Positions 35,642-47,148 of a stretch of DNA of 64,000 nucleotides are shown piece by piece. Made by a program: the position numbers and the translations under genes. The notes under the pieces were generated by a model. The model was not told the DNA's origin. It searched no databases and was given only the letters and a program-made list of their open reading frames with translations. Every line of letters begins with the position of its first letter. Positions within the stretch are counted from its first letter, which is position 1. Origin of the DNA: Microbacterium sp. CBA3102. Lineage in GTDB: Bacteria; Actinomycetota; Actinomycetes; Actinomycetales; Microbacteriaceae. The DNA lies in NCBI RefSeq assembly GCF_007954505.1, contig NZ_CP042412.1, positions 2,480,001-2,544,000 on the forward strand, given 5' to 3'.

Positions 35642-36807
35642 AGCAGTATCTCGCCACGGTCATCCTCACGGCAGCGATCACCTTCGCGCTGACCTGGGCG
35701 GTCTGGCGACTGAGCCTTCGCTTCAAGCTGTATCCCGGCATCCGTGAGCGTGATGTGCACACCACGCCCACGCCACGACTCGGCGGTGTGGCGATCTTCC
35801 TCGGCATCGCGGCCGCTTTCGGGTTCTCCGCCATCAACCCGTTCTTCCAGAGCATCTGGATCCCGCCGCAGACGATGTGGTCGATCCTCGGCGCTTCGCT
35901 GCTGATCGCGATCATCGGGGTCGTGGACGACCTCTGGGACATCGACTGGATGATCAAGCTCGGTGCGCAGTTCCTGGCCGCCGGCCTCATCACGGTCGGC
36001 GGGGGGCTGCAGATCCTGTCCCTGCCCTTCGGCGATCTCATCGTGGTCTCGAGCTGGCTGAGCATCACGATCACGATGTTCGCGATCGTCATCGTCATGA
36101 ACGCGGTGAACTTCATCGATGGGCTCGACGGTCTCGTCGCGGGCGTGTGCCTCATCTCCAACGGTGTCTTCTTCGCCTACTCGTACATCTTCACGCGTGA
36201 CTCCGGCGCCTCCAGCTACTTCAATCTGTCGACCTTCCTCGCCGCCGTGCTGATCGGTGCCTGCCTGGGCTTCCTCCCGCTGAACTGGAGCCCGGCGAAG
36301 CTCTTCATGGGCGACTCCGGCGCTCTGGTGATCGGGCTGCTGATGGCGACCTCGGCGATCGCCATCACCGGGCAGATGGACCCGTCCGCCTTGGACCCCG
36401 AGCGTCTCGGACGTTCGCAGCTCGTCGGTGCCTTCCTGCCGATCCTGCTGCCCCTGCTCGTCGTCCTGCTGCCGCTGCTCGACTTCGGTCTCGCGGTGCT
36501 CCGTCGCATGAGTGCGGGGCGTTCGCCGTTCTCGCCCGATCGCAAGCACCTGCATCACCGGATGCTCGACCTCGGGCACCGGGACCGCGACGCAGTCCTC
36601 ATCTTCTACGCGTGGACGGCCGTCATCTCGATCGCCGTCCTCCTGATGTACGTCGGTGCGCGGGAGGACTGGCCGGGACAGTACCTCCCGGGCGTCGGCT
36701 TCGGCATCGTGGGCATCGCCGCCTGCCTCGTCGTCACCCTGAGCCCCACCCGCCGCAGGAAGAACCCCGCGGCCGCCGAAACCGACCCGACACCCGTGGA
36801 GTCCTGA
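35638..36807 (+). CDS. wecA: undecaprenyl-phosphate GlcNAc-1-phosphate transferase-like protein
   Basis: 389-residue polytopic membrane enzyme of the WecA/MraY family that starts a lipid-linked cell-wall glycan by moving a sugar-1-phosphate to decaprenyl or undecaprenyl phosphate. About ten to eleven helices. Conserved cytoplasmic motifs: VVDDLWDIDW, NFIDGLDGLVAG, FMGDSGALVIGLL and the His motif KHLHHRMLDLGH. GTG start overlaps tsaC (GTGA). Orthologue by position of M. tuberculosis Rv1302 (rfe/wecA). Confidence 0.92.
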   Translation: MKQYLATVILTAAITFALTWAVWRLSLRFKLYPGIRERDVHTTPTPRLGGVAIFLGIAAAFGFSAINPFFQSIWIPPQTMWSILGASLLIAIIGVVDDLWDIDWMIKLGAQFLAAGLITVGGGLQILSLPFGDLIVVSSWLSITITMFAIVIVMNAVNFIDGLDGLVAGVCLISNGVFFAYSYIFTRDSGASSYFNLSTFLAAVLIGACLGFLPLNWSPAKLFMGDSGALVIGLLMATSAIAITGQMDPSALDPERLGRSQLVGAFLPILLPLLVVLLPLLDFGLAVLRRMSAGRSPFSPDRKHLHHRMLDLGHRDRDAVLIFYAWTAVISIAVLLMYVGAREDWPGQYLPGVGFGIVGIAACLVVTLSPTRRRKNPAAAETDPTPVES

Positions 36808-37325
36808 TGAGCCCGAGCCCCGTTTCCAGCACGCCGATCCTCCGGCGCACACTCATCGCATCGGGCGTGGCCACCGCCGTGCTCGCGATCATCGCCGGTG
36901 GCGTCGGCTACCTCGTGGCCCAGGGGGAGGGGCTGGTCAGTGGGCTGCTGGGCGTGCTGCTCGCCGCACTCTTCCTGGCCATCACCGGGATCAGCATCCT
37001 CATCGCCAACCGCTGGTACGGCGATCCGATCTACGTGCAGCTCTTCTTCGCCATCGTCCTCGGGGGGTGGCTGCTGAAGCTGGGTCTGTTCGTGGTGGCG
37101 ATGATCCTTCTCGCGGGGCAGCCGTGGCTGCACCCGATGGTCTTCTTCCTCTCGATCGTCGCCGGCGTGCTGATGTCGCTCGCGATCGACGTCATCGTCC
37201 TCACCCGCATGCGGTTGCCGAACGTAAGCGATATATCGCTTCCGACGGAGGTGCCGGAGGACCGTGCCCCCGGAAGGGCCAACGACATCGGAGAAGGGCC
37301 CGTCGACGAGGCCCCGCGGTCTTAG
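36807..37325 (+). CDS. AtpI-like membrane protein at the head of the ATP synthase operon
   Basis: 172 residues with four hydrophobic helices (ATAVLAIIAGGVGYLVA; LLGVLLAALFLAITGISILI; LFFAIVLGGWLLKLGLFVVA; VFFLSIVAGVLMSLAIDVIV) and a charged tail. It stands where atpI (Rv1303 in M. tuberculosis) stands; AtpI aids assembly of the c-ring in other bacteria. Sequence similarity to AtpI is only general. ATG shares its A with the TGA of the WecA-like gene (TGATG). The gap to atpB is 123 nt and may hold a promoter (GATACT at 37343). Confidence 0.75.
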   Translation: MSPSPVSSTPILRRTLIASGVATAVLAIIAGGVGYLVAQGEGLVSGLLGVLLAALFLAITGISILIANRWYGDPIYVQLFFAIVLGGWLLKLGLFVVAMILLAGQPWLHPMVFFLSIVAGVLMSLAIDVIVLTRMRLPNVSDISLPTEVPEDRAPGRANDIGEGPVDEAPRS

Positions 37326-37448
37326 GGTCCCCTCAGATTCTGATACTGTTGAACCGTGCCCGCCGCTCGCCCGCGAGCGCTTGCGCTGTGTAGCACACCG
37401 ACCATCGTCGCCCCGGTTTAGACCGGTGCCCCGAAGCTGGAGCCCGCG

Positions 37449-38535
<1,087 letters not shown>

Positions 38536-38562
38536 TCCTCACCGACTTCTGAAGGAGACAGG

Positions 38563-39117
38563 ATGCTGAACGCTCTTGTCACGAACCTCGCAGCAGAGGG
38601 TGAGCCGAACAACCCTCTCATCCCTGCGTGGTACGACATCATCTGGTCGGGCCTCTGGTTCATCGTCATCCTCTTCGTCGTCTGGAAGTTCGCGCTTCCG
38701 CGTCTGACGGCGATGCTCGACAAGCGGTCCGCCGCGATCGAGGGAAACATCGCGAAGGCCGACGAGGCTCAGAAGCAGGCTGAAGCTGCGCTCGAGGAGT
38801 ACACGCGTCAGCTCGCTGAGGCGCGCACCGAGGCCGGCGAGATCCGTGAGGCCGCCCGTGAGGACGGCAAGAAGATCGTCGCCGAGGCGAAGGAAGCTGC
38901 GGCTTCCGAGGCCGCTCGCATCACCGCCACCGCGCACACGCAGATCGAGGCCGAGCGGCAGACCGCTCTCGTCTCGCTCCGCAGCGAGGTCGGAACGCTC
39001 GCCATCGACCTCGCCGGTGGCGTGGTCGGTGAGACGCTCTCCGACGACGCACGTGCGACGGCCGTCGTCGACCGCTTCCTCGCCGAGCTCGAGTCATCCG
39101 AGAAGGCGGCTCAGTAA
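38563..39117 (+). CDS. atpF: F1Fo ATP synthase subunit b
   Basis: 184-residue peripheral stalk subunit: one N-terminal membrane helix (IIWSGLWFIVILFVVWKFAL) followed by a long charged coiled coil (KADEAQKQAEAALEEYTRQL and beyond) that ends near residue 175. GAAGGAG ribosome-binding site. Its TAA overlaps the ATG of atpH (TAATG). Only one b-type gene is present, so b forms a homodimer. Confidence 0.97.
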   Translation: MLNALVTNLAAEGEPNNPLIPAWYDIIWSGLWFIVILFVVWKFALPRLTAMLDKRSAAIEGNIAKADEAQKQAEAALEEYTRQLAEARTEAGEIREAAREDGKKIVAEAKEAAASEAARITATAHTQIEAERQTALVSLRSEVGTLAIDLAGGVVGETLSDDARATAVVDRFLAELESSEKAAQ

Positions 39118-39908
39118 TGGGCAGCGCGACCACTCAGGCACTCGCGGCATCCATCAAGACGCTTGCCGCAGCGAAGGACCTCTCTCTCGACACCGCACGG
39201 GAGCTGCTGGCTGCCGCGCGTGCCGTGAGCGAGTCGTCCCAGCTGAGCGGCGCGCTTGCTGACCCTTCCGCTCCCGCCGTGGCACGACAGAACGTCGTCA
39301 CCGCGGTGTTCGGCGGGTTCTCCGCAGGCGCTCAGGACGTTCTGAAGACCGTCGTCGCTGAGCGCTGGTCGAACGCGGGTGAGCTCGTCGACGGTATCGA
39401 GGAGCTCGCGATCCGCGCGGCAGCGATCGCGGAGCCGGGCGTCGACATCGAGGGGGAGCTGTTCGGCTTCTCCCGGGTGATCGCCGCCAACCCCGAGCTC
39501 GAGCTCGCTCTGGGCAGCCGCGTCGGAGGAGAAGATGCCAAGAGCGCGCTCATCGAGCGTCTCCTGGCCGAGGGCTCCACGAGCGCCGCCTCGACGCTGA
39601 TCATCACCTCGTTCGTGCGCGAGCCGCGCGGACGCCGGATCCGGCGACTGCTGAACCGGGCGATGAGCATCGTCTCGAGCCAGCGCGGTCGCGTGGTCGC
39701 CACGGTGCACACCGCGGCACCTCTCAGCGATGCGCAGCGCACCCGTCTCAGCGACTCGCTCTCGCGTCGCTATGACGGTCAGGTCTCGCTCAACGTCGTC
39801 ATCGACCCTGCCGTCGTCGGAGGTCTGCGTGTGCAGATCGCCGATGACGTCATCGACGGCAGCATCTCCGCACGACTCGCCGACCTTCGCCAGAAGCTCG
39901 CGGGCTAA
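39117..39908 (+). CDS. atpH: F1Fo ATP synthase subunit delta
   Basis: 263-residue delta (OSCP) subunit that links the b stalk to the top of F1. Helical N-terminal domain and the conserved C-terminal region ([36 protein letters not shown] in parts: [14 protein letters not shown]). It is longer than the 177-residue E. coli protein because of an extended N-terminal and middle part, common in Actinobacteria, but is not the b-delta fusion found in mycobacteria. Confidence 0.96.
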   Translation: MGSATTQALAASIKTLAAAKDLSLDTARELLAAARAVSESSQLSGALADPSAPAVARQNVVTAVFGGFSAGAQDVLKTVVAERWSNAGELVDGIEELAIRAAAIAEPGVDIEGELFGFSRVIAANPELELALGSRVGGEDAKSALIERLLAEGSTSAASTLIITSFVREPRGRRIRRLLNRAMSIVSSQRGRVVATVHTAAPLSDAQRTRLSDSLSRRYDGQVSLNVVIDPAVVGGLRVQIADDVIDGSISARLADLRQKLAG

Positions 39909-39955
39909 CACGACTTCGCGCGGGGAACCGCGCACCCAGATACAAAGGGAAGACA

Positions 39956-41596
39956 ATGGCAGAACTATCGATCAGCCCCGACGTCATCCGTGACGCGCTG
40001 AAGGACTTCGCCGCCGCATACGAGCCCTCCGGGGCCGGGGCGACCGAGGTCGGCACCGTCATCGACGCCGCAGACGGCATCGCGCACGTCGAGGGACTGC
40101 CCGGCGTCATGGCGAACGAGCTCGTCATCTTCGCGGACGGCACCAAGGGTCTCGCGCAGAGCCTCAACGAGCACGAGATCGGTGTCGTCGTCCTCGGCGA
40201 GTTCACCGGTGTCGAAGCCGGACAGGAAGTCACCCGCACCGGCGAGGTCCTCTCGGTTCCGGTCGGCGACGGCTACCTGGGTCGTGTGGTCGACCCGCTC
40301 GGCAACCCGATCGACGGCCTCGGCGCCATCGAGACCGAGGGCGTCCGCGCTCTCGAGCTCCAGGCCCCGGGCGTCATGCAGCGCAAGTCGGTGCACGAGC
40401 CGATGCAGACCGGCATCAAGGCCATCGATGCGATGATCCCCGTCGGTCGTGGTCAGCGTCAGCTCATCATCGGCGACCGCCAGACCGGCAAGACGGCGAT
40501 CGCGATCGACACGATCATCAACCAGAAGGCCAACTGGGAGTCGGGCGACGTCAGCAAGCAGGTTCGCTGCATCTACGTCGCCATCGGCCAGAAGGGCTCG
40601 ACCATCGCTTCGGTGAAGGGCGCGCTCGAAGAGGCCGGCGCGCTGGAGTACACCACGATCGTGGCCGCTCCGGCTTCTGACCCCGCAGGCTTCAAGTACC
40701 TCGCGCCCTACACCGGTTCGGCCATCGGCCAGCACTGGATGTACGGCGGCAAGCACGTGCTGATCATCTTCGATGACCTGTCCAAGCAGGCCGAGGCCTA
40801 CCGTGCCGTCTCCCTCCTCCTCCGCCGCCCGCCGGGCCGCGAGGCGTACCCCGGTGACGTGTTCTACCTGCACTCCCGTCTGCTCGAGCGTTGCGCGAAG
40901 CTCTCCGACGAGCTCGGTGCCGGTTCCATGACGGGTCTCCCGATCATCGAGACCAAGGCGAACGACGTCTCCGCGTACATCCCCACCAACGTGATCTCCA
41001 TCACGGACGGCCAGATCTTCCTCCAGTCCGACCTCTTCAACGCCAACCAGCGTCCGGCGGTCGACGTGGGTATCTCGGTCTCGCGAGTCGGTGGTGACGC
41101 GCAGGTCAAGTCGATCAAGAAGGTTTCGGGAACGTTGAAGCTGGAGCTCGCGCAGTACCGCTCCCTCGAGGCGTTCGCGATGTTCGCGTCCGACCTCGAC
41201 GCGGCTTCGCGTCGTCAGCTCTCCCGCGGTGCGCGTCTGACCGAGCTGCTCAAGCAGCCGCAGTACTCGCCGTACCCCGTCGAAGAGCAGGTCGTCTCGA
41301 TCTGGGCCGGTACCAACGGCAAGCTCGACACGATCGAGGTCGAAGACGTCCTGCGCTTCGAACGCGAACTCCTGGATTACCTGCGTCGCAACACCAAGGT
41401 CCTCGACACTCTGCGCGACACGAACGTCCTCGATGACGCCACGGTCGCCGAGCTCGAGAAGCAGACGGATGCCTTCGTCCTGGAATTCCAGGGTGGCAAG
41501 GGTCACGCCATCGGCGCCCCCGGTCACGAGGAGTACGCTGCGGCTGAGGCTGAGGACGTCAACCAGGAGAAGATCGTCAAGGGTCGTCGCGCGTAA
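39956..41596 (+). CDS. atpA: F1Fo ATP synthase subunit alpha
   Basis: 546-residue regulatory nucleotide-binding subunit of F1. Walker A GDRQTGKT at residues 173-180, region VSRVGGDAQ, and the Arg finger in [10 protein letters not shown] context. The C-terminal 30 residues extend past the E. coli end ([20 protein letters not shown]). Ribosome-binding site AAAGGGAAG. Typical actinobacterial length. Confidence 0.98.
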   Translation: MAELSISPDVIRDALKDFAAAYEPSGAGATEVGTVIDAADGIAHVEGLPGVMANELVIFADGTKGLAQSLNEHEIGVVVLGEFTGVEAGQEVTRTGEVLSVPVGDGYLGRVVDPLGNPIDGLGAIETEGVRALELQAPGVMQRKSVHEPMQTGIKAIDAMIPVGRGQRQLIIGDRQTGKTAIAIDTIINQKANWESGDVSKQVRCIYVAIGQKGSTIASVKGALEEAGALEYTTIVAAPASDPAGFKYLAPYTGSAIGQHWMYGGKHVLIIFDDLSKQAEAYRAVSLLLRRPPGREAYPGDVFYLHSRLLERCAKLSDELGAGSMTGLPIIETKANDVSAYIPTNVISITDGQIFLQSDLFNANQRPAVDVGISVSRVGGDAQVKSIKKVSGTLKLELAQYRSLEAFAMFASDLDAASRRQLSRGARLTELLKQPQYSPYPVEEQVVSIWAGTNGKLDTIEVEDVLRFERELLDYLRRNTKVLDTLRDTNVLDDATVAELEKQTDAFVLEFQGGKGHAIGAPGHEEYAAAEAEDVNQEKIVKGRRA

Positions 41597-41615
41597 TCGC
41601 GTGAGGTACTGACAT

Positions 41616-42512
41616 ATGGGCGCTCAACTCAGGGTCTACAAGCAGAAGATCTCTTCTGCTCAGACGACCAAGAAGATCACGAAGGCGATGGAACTCATCG
41701 CGGCTTCGCGCATCCAGAAGGCGATGGCACGCGTCAAGGCGTCCACCCCCTTCGCGCGAGCCGTGACGAGGGCCGTATCGGCCGTCGCGACGCACTCGAA
41801 CGTGGATCACCCGCTGACCCGCGAGTCCGAGAACATCACCCGCTCCGCGGTCGTGATCTTCTCCTCGGACCGCGGTCTCGCCGGAGCCTTCAACTCGCAG
41901 ATCCTCCGTGAGGGTCTCGAGGTCGCGGAGCTCCTGCGCGAGCAGGGCAAGGAGCCGGTCTTCTACCTCATCGGACGCAAGGCGGTCGGATACTTCCAGT
42001 TCCGTCGCCTCGCGGCCGCTGCGGAGTGGACCGGTGACACCGACACCCCGTCGTTCCACACCGCCGAGGAGATCTCCGCCTCGCTGCTCGAAGCCTTCGC
42101 CCGCGGGGGACAGGACGGCGGCGTCGACGAGATCCACCTCGTGTACAACCGTTTCGTCAGCATGATGACGCAGTCGCCGGAGTCCGTGCGTCTGCTCCCG
42201 CTGGAGATCACGGAAGCCGATGAGTCGGAGGCGGGCAACACCGTTTACCCGCTGTACGAGTTCGAGCCGGATGCCGAGACCGTCCTCGACGCCATCCTGC
42301 CGGTGTACATCCAGAGCCGCGTCTTCAACGCACTTCTCCAGTCGTCCGCCGCGAAGCAGGCAGCGACGCAGAAGGCGATGAAGTCGGCCAGCGACAACGC
42401 CGACAAGCTCATCACCGACTACACCCGTCTGCGCAACAATGCGCGCCAGGCGGAGATCACGCAGCAGATCGCGGAGATCGTCGGCGGCGCCGACGCCCTC
42501 TCGAGCAAATAG
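41616..42512 (+). CDS. atpG: F1Fo ATP synthase subunit gamma
   Basis: 298-residue central rotor shaft. N-terminal helix [20 protein letters not shown] with [17 protein letters not shown], Rossmann-like middle, and C-terminal helix with [24 protein letters not shown] region and the ending [19 protein letters not shown]. Length and motifs are standard. ATG 19 bp after atpA. Confidence 0.98.
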   Translation: MGAQLRVYKQKISSAQTTKKITKAMELIAASRIQKAMARVKASTPFARAVTRAVSAVATHSNVDHPLTRESENITRSAVVIFSSDRGLAGAFNSQILREGLEVAELLREQGKEPVFYLIGRKAVGYFQFRRLAAAAEWTGDTDTPSFHTAEEISASLLEAFARGGQDGGVDEIHLVYNRFVSMMTQSPESVRLLPLEITEADESEAGNTVYPLYEFEPDAETVLDAILPVYIQSRVFNALLQSSAAKQAATQKAMKSASDNADKLITDYTRLRNNARQAEITQQIAEIVGGADALSSK

Positions 42513-43988
<1,476 letters not shown>

Positions 43989-43990
43989 CC

Positions 43991-44251
43991 ATGGCGCTGC
44001 ATGTCAGCCTCGTCTCCGCGGATGCGGAGGTCTGGACGGGAGAGGCGAGCCTCGTGGTCGCCAAGACCGTCGAGGGTGAGATCGGCTTCATGAGCGGCCA
44101 CGAGCCGGTGCTGGCCATCCTCGCCGAGGGGCAGGTTCGCATCACGCAGTCGGATGGCACCAAGGTGCTGGCCAACGCGCAGGACGGCTTCCTCTCGATG
44201 GAGGGCGACACCCTGACGATCGTGGCCGGCAACGCGGCTCTCATCGGCTAG
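43991..44251 (+). CDS. atpC: F1Fo ATP synthase subunit epsilon, short form
   Basis: Only 86 residues: the N-terminal beta-sandwich (LHVSLVSADAEVWTGEASLV, GHEPVLAILAEGQVRI, DGFLSMEGDTLTIVAG) ends and the protein stops at once. The C-terminal helical hairpin that inhibits ATP hydrolysis in E. coli (138 residues) and is still present, shortened, in mycobacteria (121 residues) is absent. ATG at 43991, 2 bp after the atpD stop codon. Last gene of the operon, followed by a long perfect hairpin. Confidence 0.95.
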   Translation: MALHVSLVSADAEVWTGEASLVVAKTVEGEIGFMSGHEPVLAILAEGQVRITQSDGTKVLANAQDGFLSMEGDTLTIVAGNAALIG

Positions 44252-44263
44252 CTTTCTCCTTTC

Positions 44264-44309
44264 GACGCGTCCGCCTCGGTACCCGCTCGGGTCCCGAGGC
44301 GGACGCGTC
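44264..44309 (+). terminator. strong hairpin ending the ATP synthase operon
   Basis: Perfect 16-bp stem GACGCGTCCGCCTCGG / CCGAGGCGGACGCGTC around a 14-nt loop that can itself pair (ACCC/GGGT). It starts 12 bp after atpC. No U-run follows, so it is an L-shaped or Rho-assisted terminator or an mRNA-protecting 3' end. Confidence 0.75.
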
Positions 44310-44327
44310 TGCATCCACCGAGGTTTC

Positions 44328-45074
44328 ATGAAGATCCTGCTCCCTCCGTCCGAGACGAAGCGAGAGGGGGGCGTCGACGTCCCGCTCGACCTGCCCTCGT
44401 TGGCCCTGCCCGGTCTGGCCCCGCACCGCGCCGCCGTGCTGGATGCGCTCGTCGACCTCGCAGCCGACGAGCAGGAGTCGCGGCGTGTGCTGAAGCTGAG
44501 TGAGCGTCAGGCCGGTGATATCGCCCACAACCGGCGACTGCGGACGGCACCGACGATGCCTGCCGTCGACCGGTACACGGGCGTCCTGTTCGACGCGCTC
44601 GACGCCCCCTCTCTCTCGACGGCGTCCCGCCGGTGGTTGGGCGACCATGTCTGGATCCACAGCGCACCGTTCGGTCCGGTCGGCGCCCTCGATCCGATAC
44701 CGACCTATCGTCTCGCGGCGGGAACGTCGCTCCCCGGCCTTCCCGCGCTGCGGCGCCATTGGGCCGATGCGACCTCTGCGGCGTTCGTGGAAACCGCTGT
44801 GTCGTTCGTGCTCGATCTGCGCAGCGAGGCGTATGTCGCTCTGGGGCCGGTTCCGGACAGCGTGCCGTCGGCGTACGTGCGGGTCGTGACCGAGCACGGC
44901 AGGGCATTGAACCACTTCAACAAGAAGTCGAAGGGGCTGCTCGTCCGCGCCCTCGCCGAGGATCGGCCCCGAAGCTCCTCTCTTCGTGGCTTCCGCACGT
45001 GGGCGCAGTCGCGGGGGATCACGCTCCGCGACACCGATCATCGGGGCACCATCGAACTCGTCGTCGCGGAGTAG
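44328..45074 (+). CDS. yaaA: YaaA family peroxide-stress protein
   Basis: 248-residue DUF328/YaaA protein. Typical start KILLPPSETKREGG and the C-terminal basic motif HFNKKSKGLLVRAL (KKxKG). In E. coli YaaA limits intracellular free iron under peroxide stress and binds DNA. It starts 18 bp after the ATP synthase terminator; no clear ribosome-binding site other than ACCGAGG about 8 nt upstream. Confidence 0.9.
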   Translation: MKILLPPSETKREGGVDVPLDLPSLALPGLAPHRAAVLDALVDLAADEQESRRVLKLSERQAGDIAHNRRLRTAPTMPAVDRYTGVLFDALDAPSLSTASRRWLGDHVWIHSAPFGPVGALDPIPTYRLAAGTSLPGLPALRRHWADATSAAFVETAVSFVLDLRSEAYVALGPVPDSVPSAYVRVVTEHGRALNHFNKKSKGLLVRALAEDRPRSSSLRGFRTWAQSRGITLRDTDHRGTIELVVAE

Positions 45075-45191
45075 CGGGCGCTTTCGGGCGCTGACGCGCT
45101 TCCGCAGACCTCGTTGCCCGGGGATCGCGCGCACCGCTAGTGTGGTGTCGCGGCGTCAATCGCGTCCGTACATTCAGATCCGGAGGGGATC

Positions 45192-45995
45192 ATGGACTCC
45201 TATTACGACTCGGGATACCTCGCCGTAGTTTTCGGCATCGTCATCTTCAGCGTCATCATCGGTCTTGCCGGGTACGTGCTGGGCTCTCTCTTCTTGATGA
45301 AGATCTTCGACAAAGCAGGTGTCGAGGGCAAGTGGCGTGCGTGGGTGCCCGTCTACAACGCGATGATCTTCTTCAAGCTCGGTGACCTGAGCCCGTGGCT
45401 CGTCCTCTACGGAATCGCTGGTGCCGCGCTGCTCAGCTGGATCGGCATCGGCTACGCGTTCTCGCTCGCTCTCGGAGTCTTCTCCGCGATCGCGGCCTGG
45501 CGCATCGGCCTCAAGCTTCAGAAGGACGCCGTCTGGGTCGTCCTCTACGTGTTCCTGAGCATCGTGTGGCTCGGTATCAACGCGTTCGACAAGTCTCGCT
45601 GGAACCCGAACATCCAGCCGGCATCGTGGGCTTCGAACGGCTTCCTCGGCGACCGGACGGTCTGGAACGGCGTGCCCGTCCAGCCGGCCGCTGCAGCCCC
45701 GCAGCCTGGCTACGGTGCGCCGCAGGGATACGCTCCGCCCGCGCAGCCGGGCTATGCGCCGCCGGCCCAGCCCGGGTACGCACCGCCGGCCCAGCCCGGG
45801 TACGCACCGCCGGCAGGCCCTGCGGCGCCCGCGACCGGAGCCCCGGTTCCCCCGGTTCCTCCGACGACGCCTCCGGCACCTCCCGCGGCCCCGCCGGCAC
45901 CTCCTGCCGGTCCGCCGGCACCGCCCGCAGCTCCGCCGGCGCCTCCTGCGGCTCCGCCCGCATCGCCGAACGATCCCACGCAGCCTCCGGCGTGA
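45192..45995 (+). CDS. DUF5684 membrane protein with proline-rich tail
   Basis: 267 residues. The first 135 form a membrane domain with four hydrophobic segments (VVFGIVIFSVIIGLAGYVLG; WLVLYGIAGAALLSWIGIGY; LALGVFSAIAAWRIGL; VWVVLYVFLSIVWLGINAF) typical of DUF5684, once linked to signal-peptidase-like membrane proteins. The C-terminal 95 residues are a low-complexity tail: four GYAPPAQP-type repeats, then runs of PPAPPAAP. ATG with CGGAGGGG upstream. TAGTGT at 45138 may be its -10 element. A hairpin terminator follows directly. Function unknown. Confidence 0.78.
   Translation: MDSYYDSGYLAVVFGIVIFSVIIGLAGYVLGSLFLMKIFDKAGVEGKWRAWVPVYNAMIFFKLGDLSPWLVLYGIAGAALLSWIGIGYAFSLALGVFSAIAAWRIGLKLQKDAVWVVLYVFLSIVWLGINAFDKSRWNPNIQPASWASNGFLGDRTVWNGVPVQPAAAAPQPGYGAPQGYAPPAQPGYAPPAQPGYAPPAQPGYAPPAGPAAPATGAPVPPVPPTTPPAPPAAPPAPPAGPPAPPAAPPAPPAAPPASPNDPTQPPA
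45726..45821 (+). repeat. 24-bp tandem repeat, four units
   Basis: Four in-frame 24-bp units encoding G-Y-A-P-P-A-Q/G-P inside the DUF5684 gene. The third unit and the first 17 bases of the fourth are identical to each other, and the older units have drifted. Such repeats expand and contract by slippage. Confidence 0.85.
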
Positions 45996-46003
45996 CCGTC
46001 TGA

Positions 46004-46037
46004 CACAGAGCCCCCGACTTCGGTCGGGGGCTCTGTG
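46004..46037 (+). terminator. perfect hairpin with TTCG tetraloop
   Basis: 15-bp perfect stem CACAGAGCCCCCGAC / GTCGGGGGCTCTGTG closed by a TTCG tetraloop, 8 bp after the DUF5684 stop codon. Exceptionally stable; no U-tract. Confidence 0.75.
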
Positions 46038-46071
46038 CTGTGTGCGATCGTCTCCGGGCCCGAGCGGACGC

Positions 46072-46077
46072 TAACGT
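46072..46077 (+). promoter_or_regulatory. -10 hexamer TAACGT, leaderless-type promoter
   Basis: TAACGT followed by 6 nt (GGAGAC) and the ATG of the aldo/keto reductase gene at 46084. Confidence 0.5.
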
Positions 46078-46083
46078 GGAGAC

Positions 46084-47067
46084 ATGGTCTTGACGCAGCG
46101 CCGAGTCGGCGCATCCGGTCTTCTCGTCTCCGCGACCGGCCTCGGCTGCAACAACTTCGGGCGCGCGGGGACGGCCACCGAGACCCTTGCCGGAACGCGA
46201 GAGGTGATCGACGCGGCGCTCGCGAACGGCATCACGTTCTTCGACACGGCCGACATGTACGGTGCGGTGGCCGGCGCGAGCGAGACGCTGATGGGCGAAG
46301 CGCTCGAAGGGCGGCGCGATCGCGTCGTGCTCGCGACCAAGTTCGGCCACGAGCGGGACATGGGGTATGCGTTCCCCGCCGCCCGCGGCTCCCGTCGATA
46401 CATCCGCCGCGCCGTCGAGGAGTCCCTGCGTCGCCTGCGCACCGACTGGATCGATCTCTACCAACTGCACCTGCCTGACCCGGAGACGCCGATCGCGGAA
46501 ACCACCGACGCGCTCGATGAACTCGTGCGCGAGGGGAAGATCCGCTACTTCGGGCACTCGAACTTCCGCGGATGGGAGATCGCCGAGGCGGAGTTCACGA
46601 CCCGTGCGCGTTCGTCCGGACGGTTCATCTCCGCGCAGAACCACTATTCGTTGCTGGCGCGTGCCGCCGAGCGCGAAGTCCTCCCCGCCGCCGAGCGGTA
46701 CGAGCTGGGCTTCTTCCCCTACTTCCCGCTGCACAACGGTCTCCTCACCGGGAAGTTCACGCGTGATGGTGGGCCTGCGTCGAGCAGGATCATGTCCGCA
46801 CGAAGGCATGTCTGGGAGGACGCTCCGTGGGAGGCGCTCGAGGACTTCCGGCGCTTCTGCGACGACCGCGGCATCACGATGCTGCAGGCGGCTTTCGGGT
46901 GGCTCCTCGCGCACCCGGCGGTCTCCAGCGTCATCGCCGGAGCGACATCGGCGGAGCAGGTCGAAGCCAACGCGGCAGCGGGTGATGCCTGGCGTCCGGA
47001 CGCCGCCGACCTCGAGATCATCGACCATCTGTTCCCGCTGCCCGCAGACCCGGGCGCACGAGTGTGA
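46084..47067 (+). CDS. aldo/keto reductase
   Basis: 327-residue NADPH-dependent oxidoreductase of the AKR superfamily. Catalytic tetrad visible: Asp and Tyr in FFDTADMYG (near residue 58), Lys in VVLATKFGHE, His in DLYQLHLPDP. Cofactor region SVIAGATSAEQVEAN near the C-terminus. Physiological substrate unknown; the closest groups (tyrosine/YajO- or Tas-like) reduce varied aldehydes. Leaderless promoter layout, single-gene unit between a terminator and the PP2C gene. Confidence 0.92.
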   Translation: MVLTQRRVGASGLLVSATGLGCNNFGRAGTATETLAGTREVIDAALANGITFFDTADMYGAVAGASETLMGEALEGRRDRVVLATKFGHERDMGYAFPAARGSRRYIRRAVEESLRRLRTDWIDLYQLHLPDPETPIAETTDALDELVREGKIRYFGHSNFRGWEIAEAEFTTRARSSGRFISAQNHYSLLARAAEREVLPAAERYELGFFPYFPLHNGLLTGKFTRDGGPASSRIMSARRHVWEDAPWEALEDFRRFCDDRGITMLQAAFGWLLAHPAVSSVIAGATSAEQVEANAAAGDAWRPDAADLEIIDHLFPLPADPGARV

Positions 47068-47148
47068 TCGCAGTGCGGGGGAGTTCTACTACGATGTGTG
47101 AGTATCCTGCGGTCGCCCGATCCGTCGCAGGCCCATCGGAGGCAGTAC

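Noticed and set aside
45726..45821. CRISPR-like short repeats
   Set aside because: Direct tandem 24-bp units without unique spacers, in frame inside a proline-rich protein tail.
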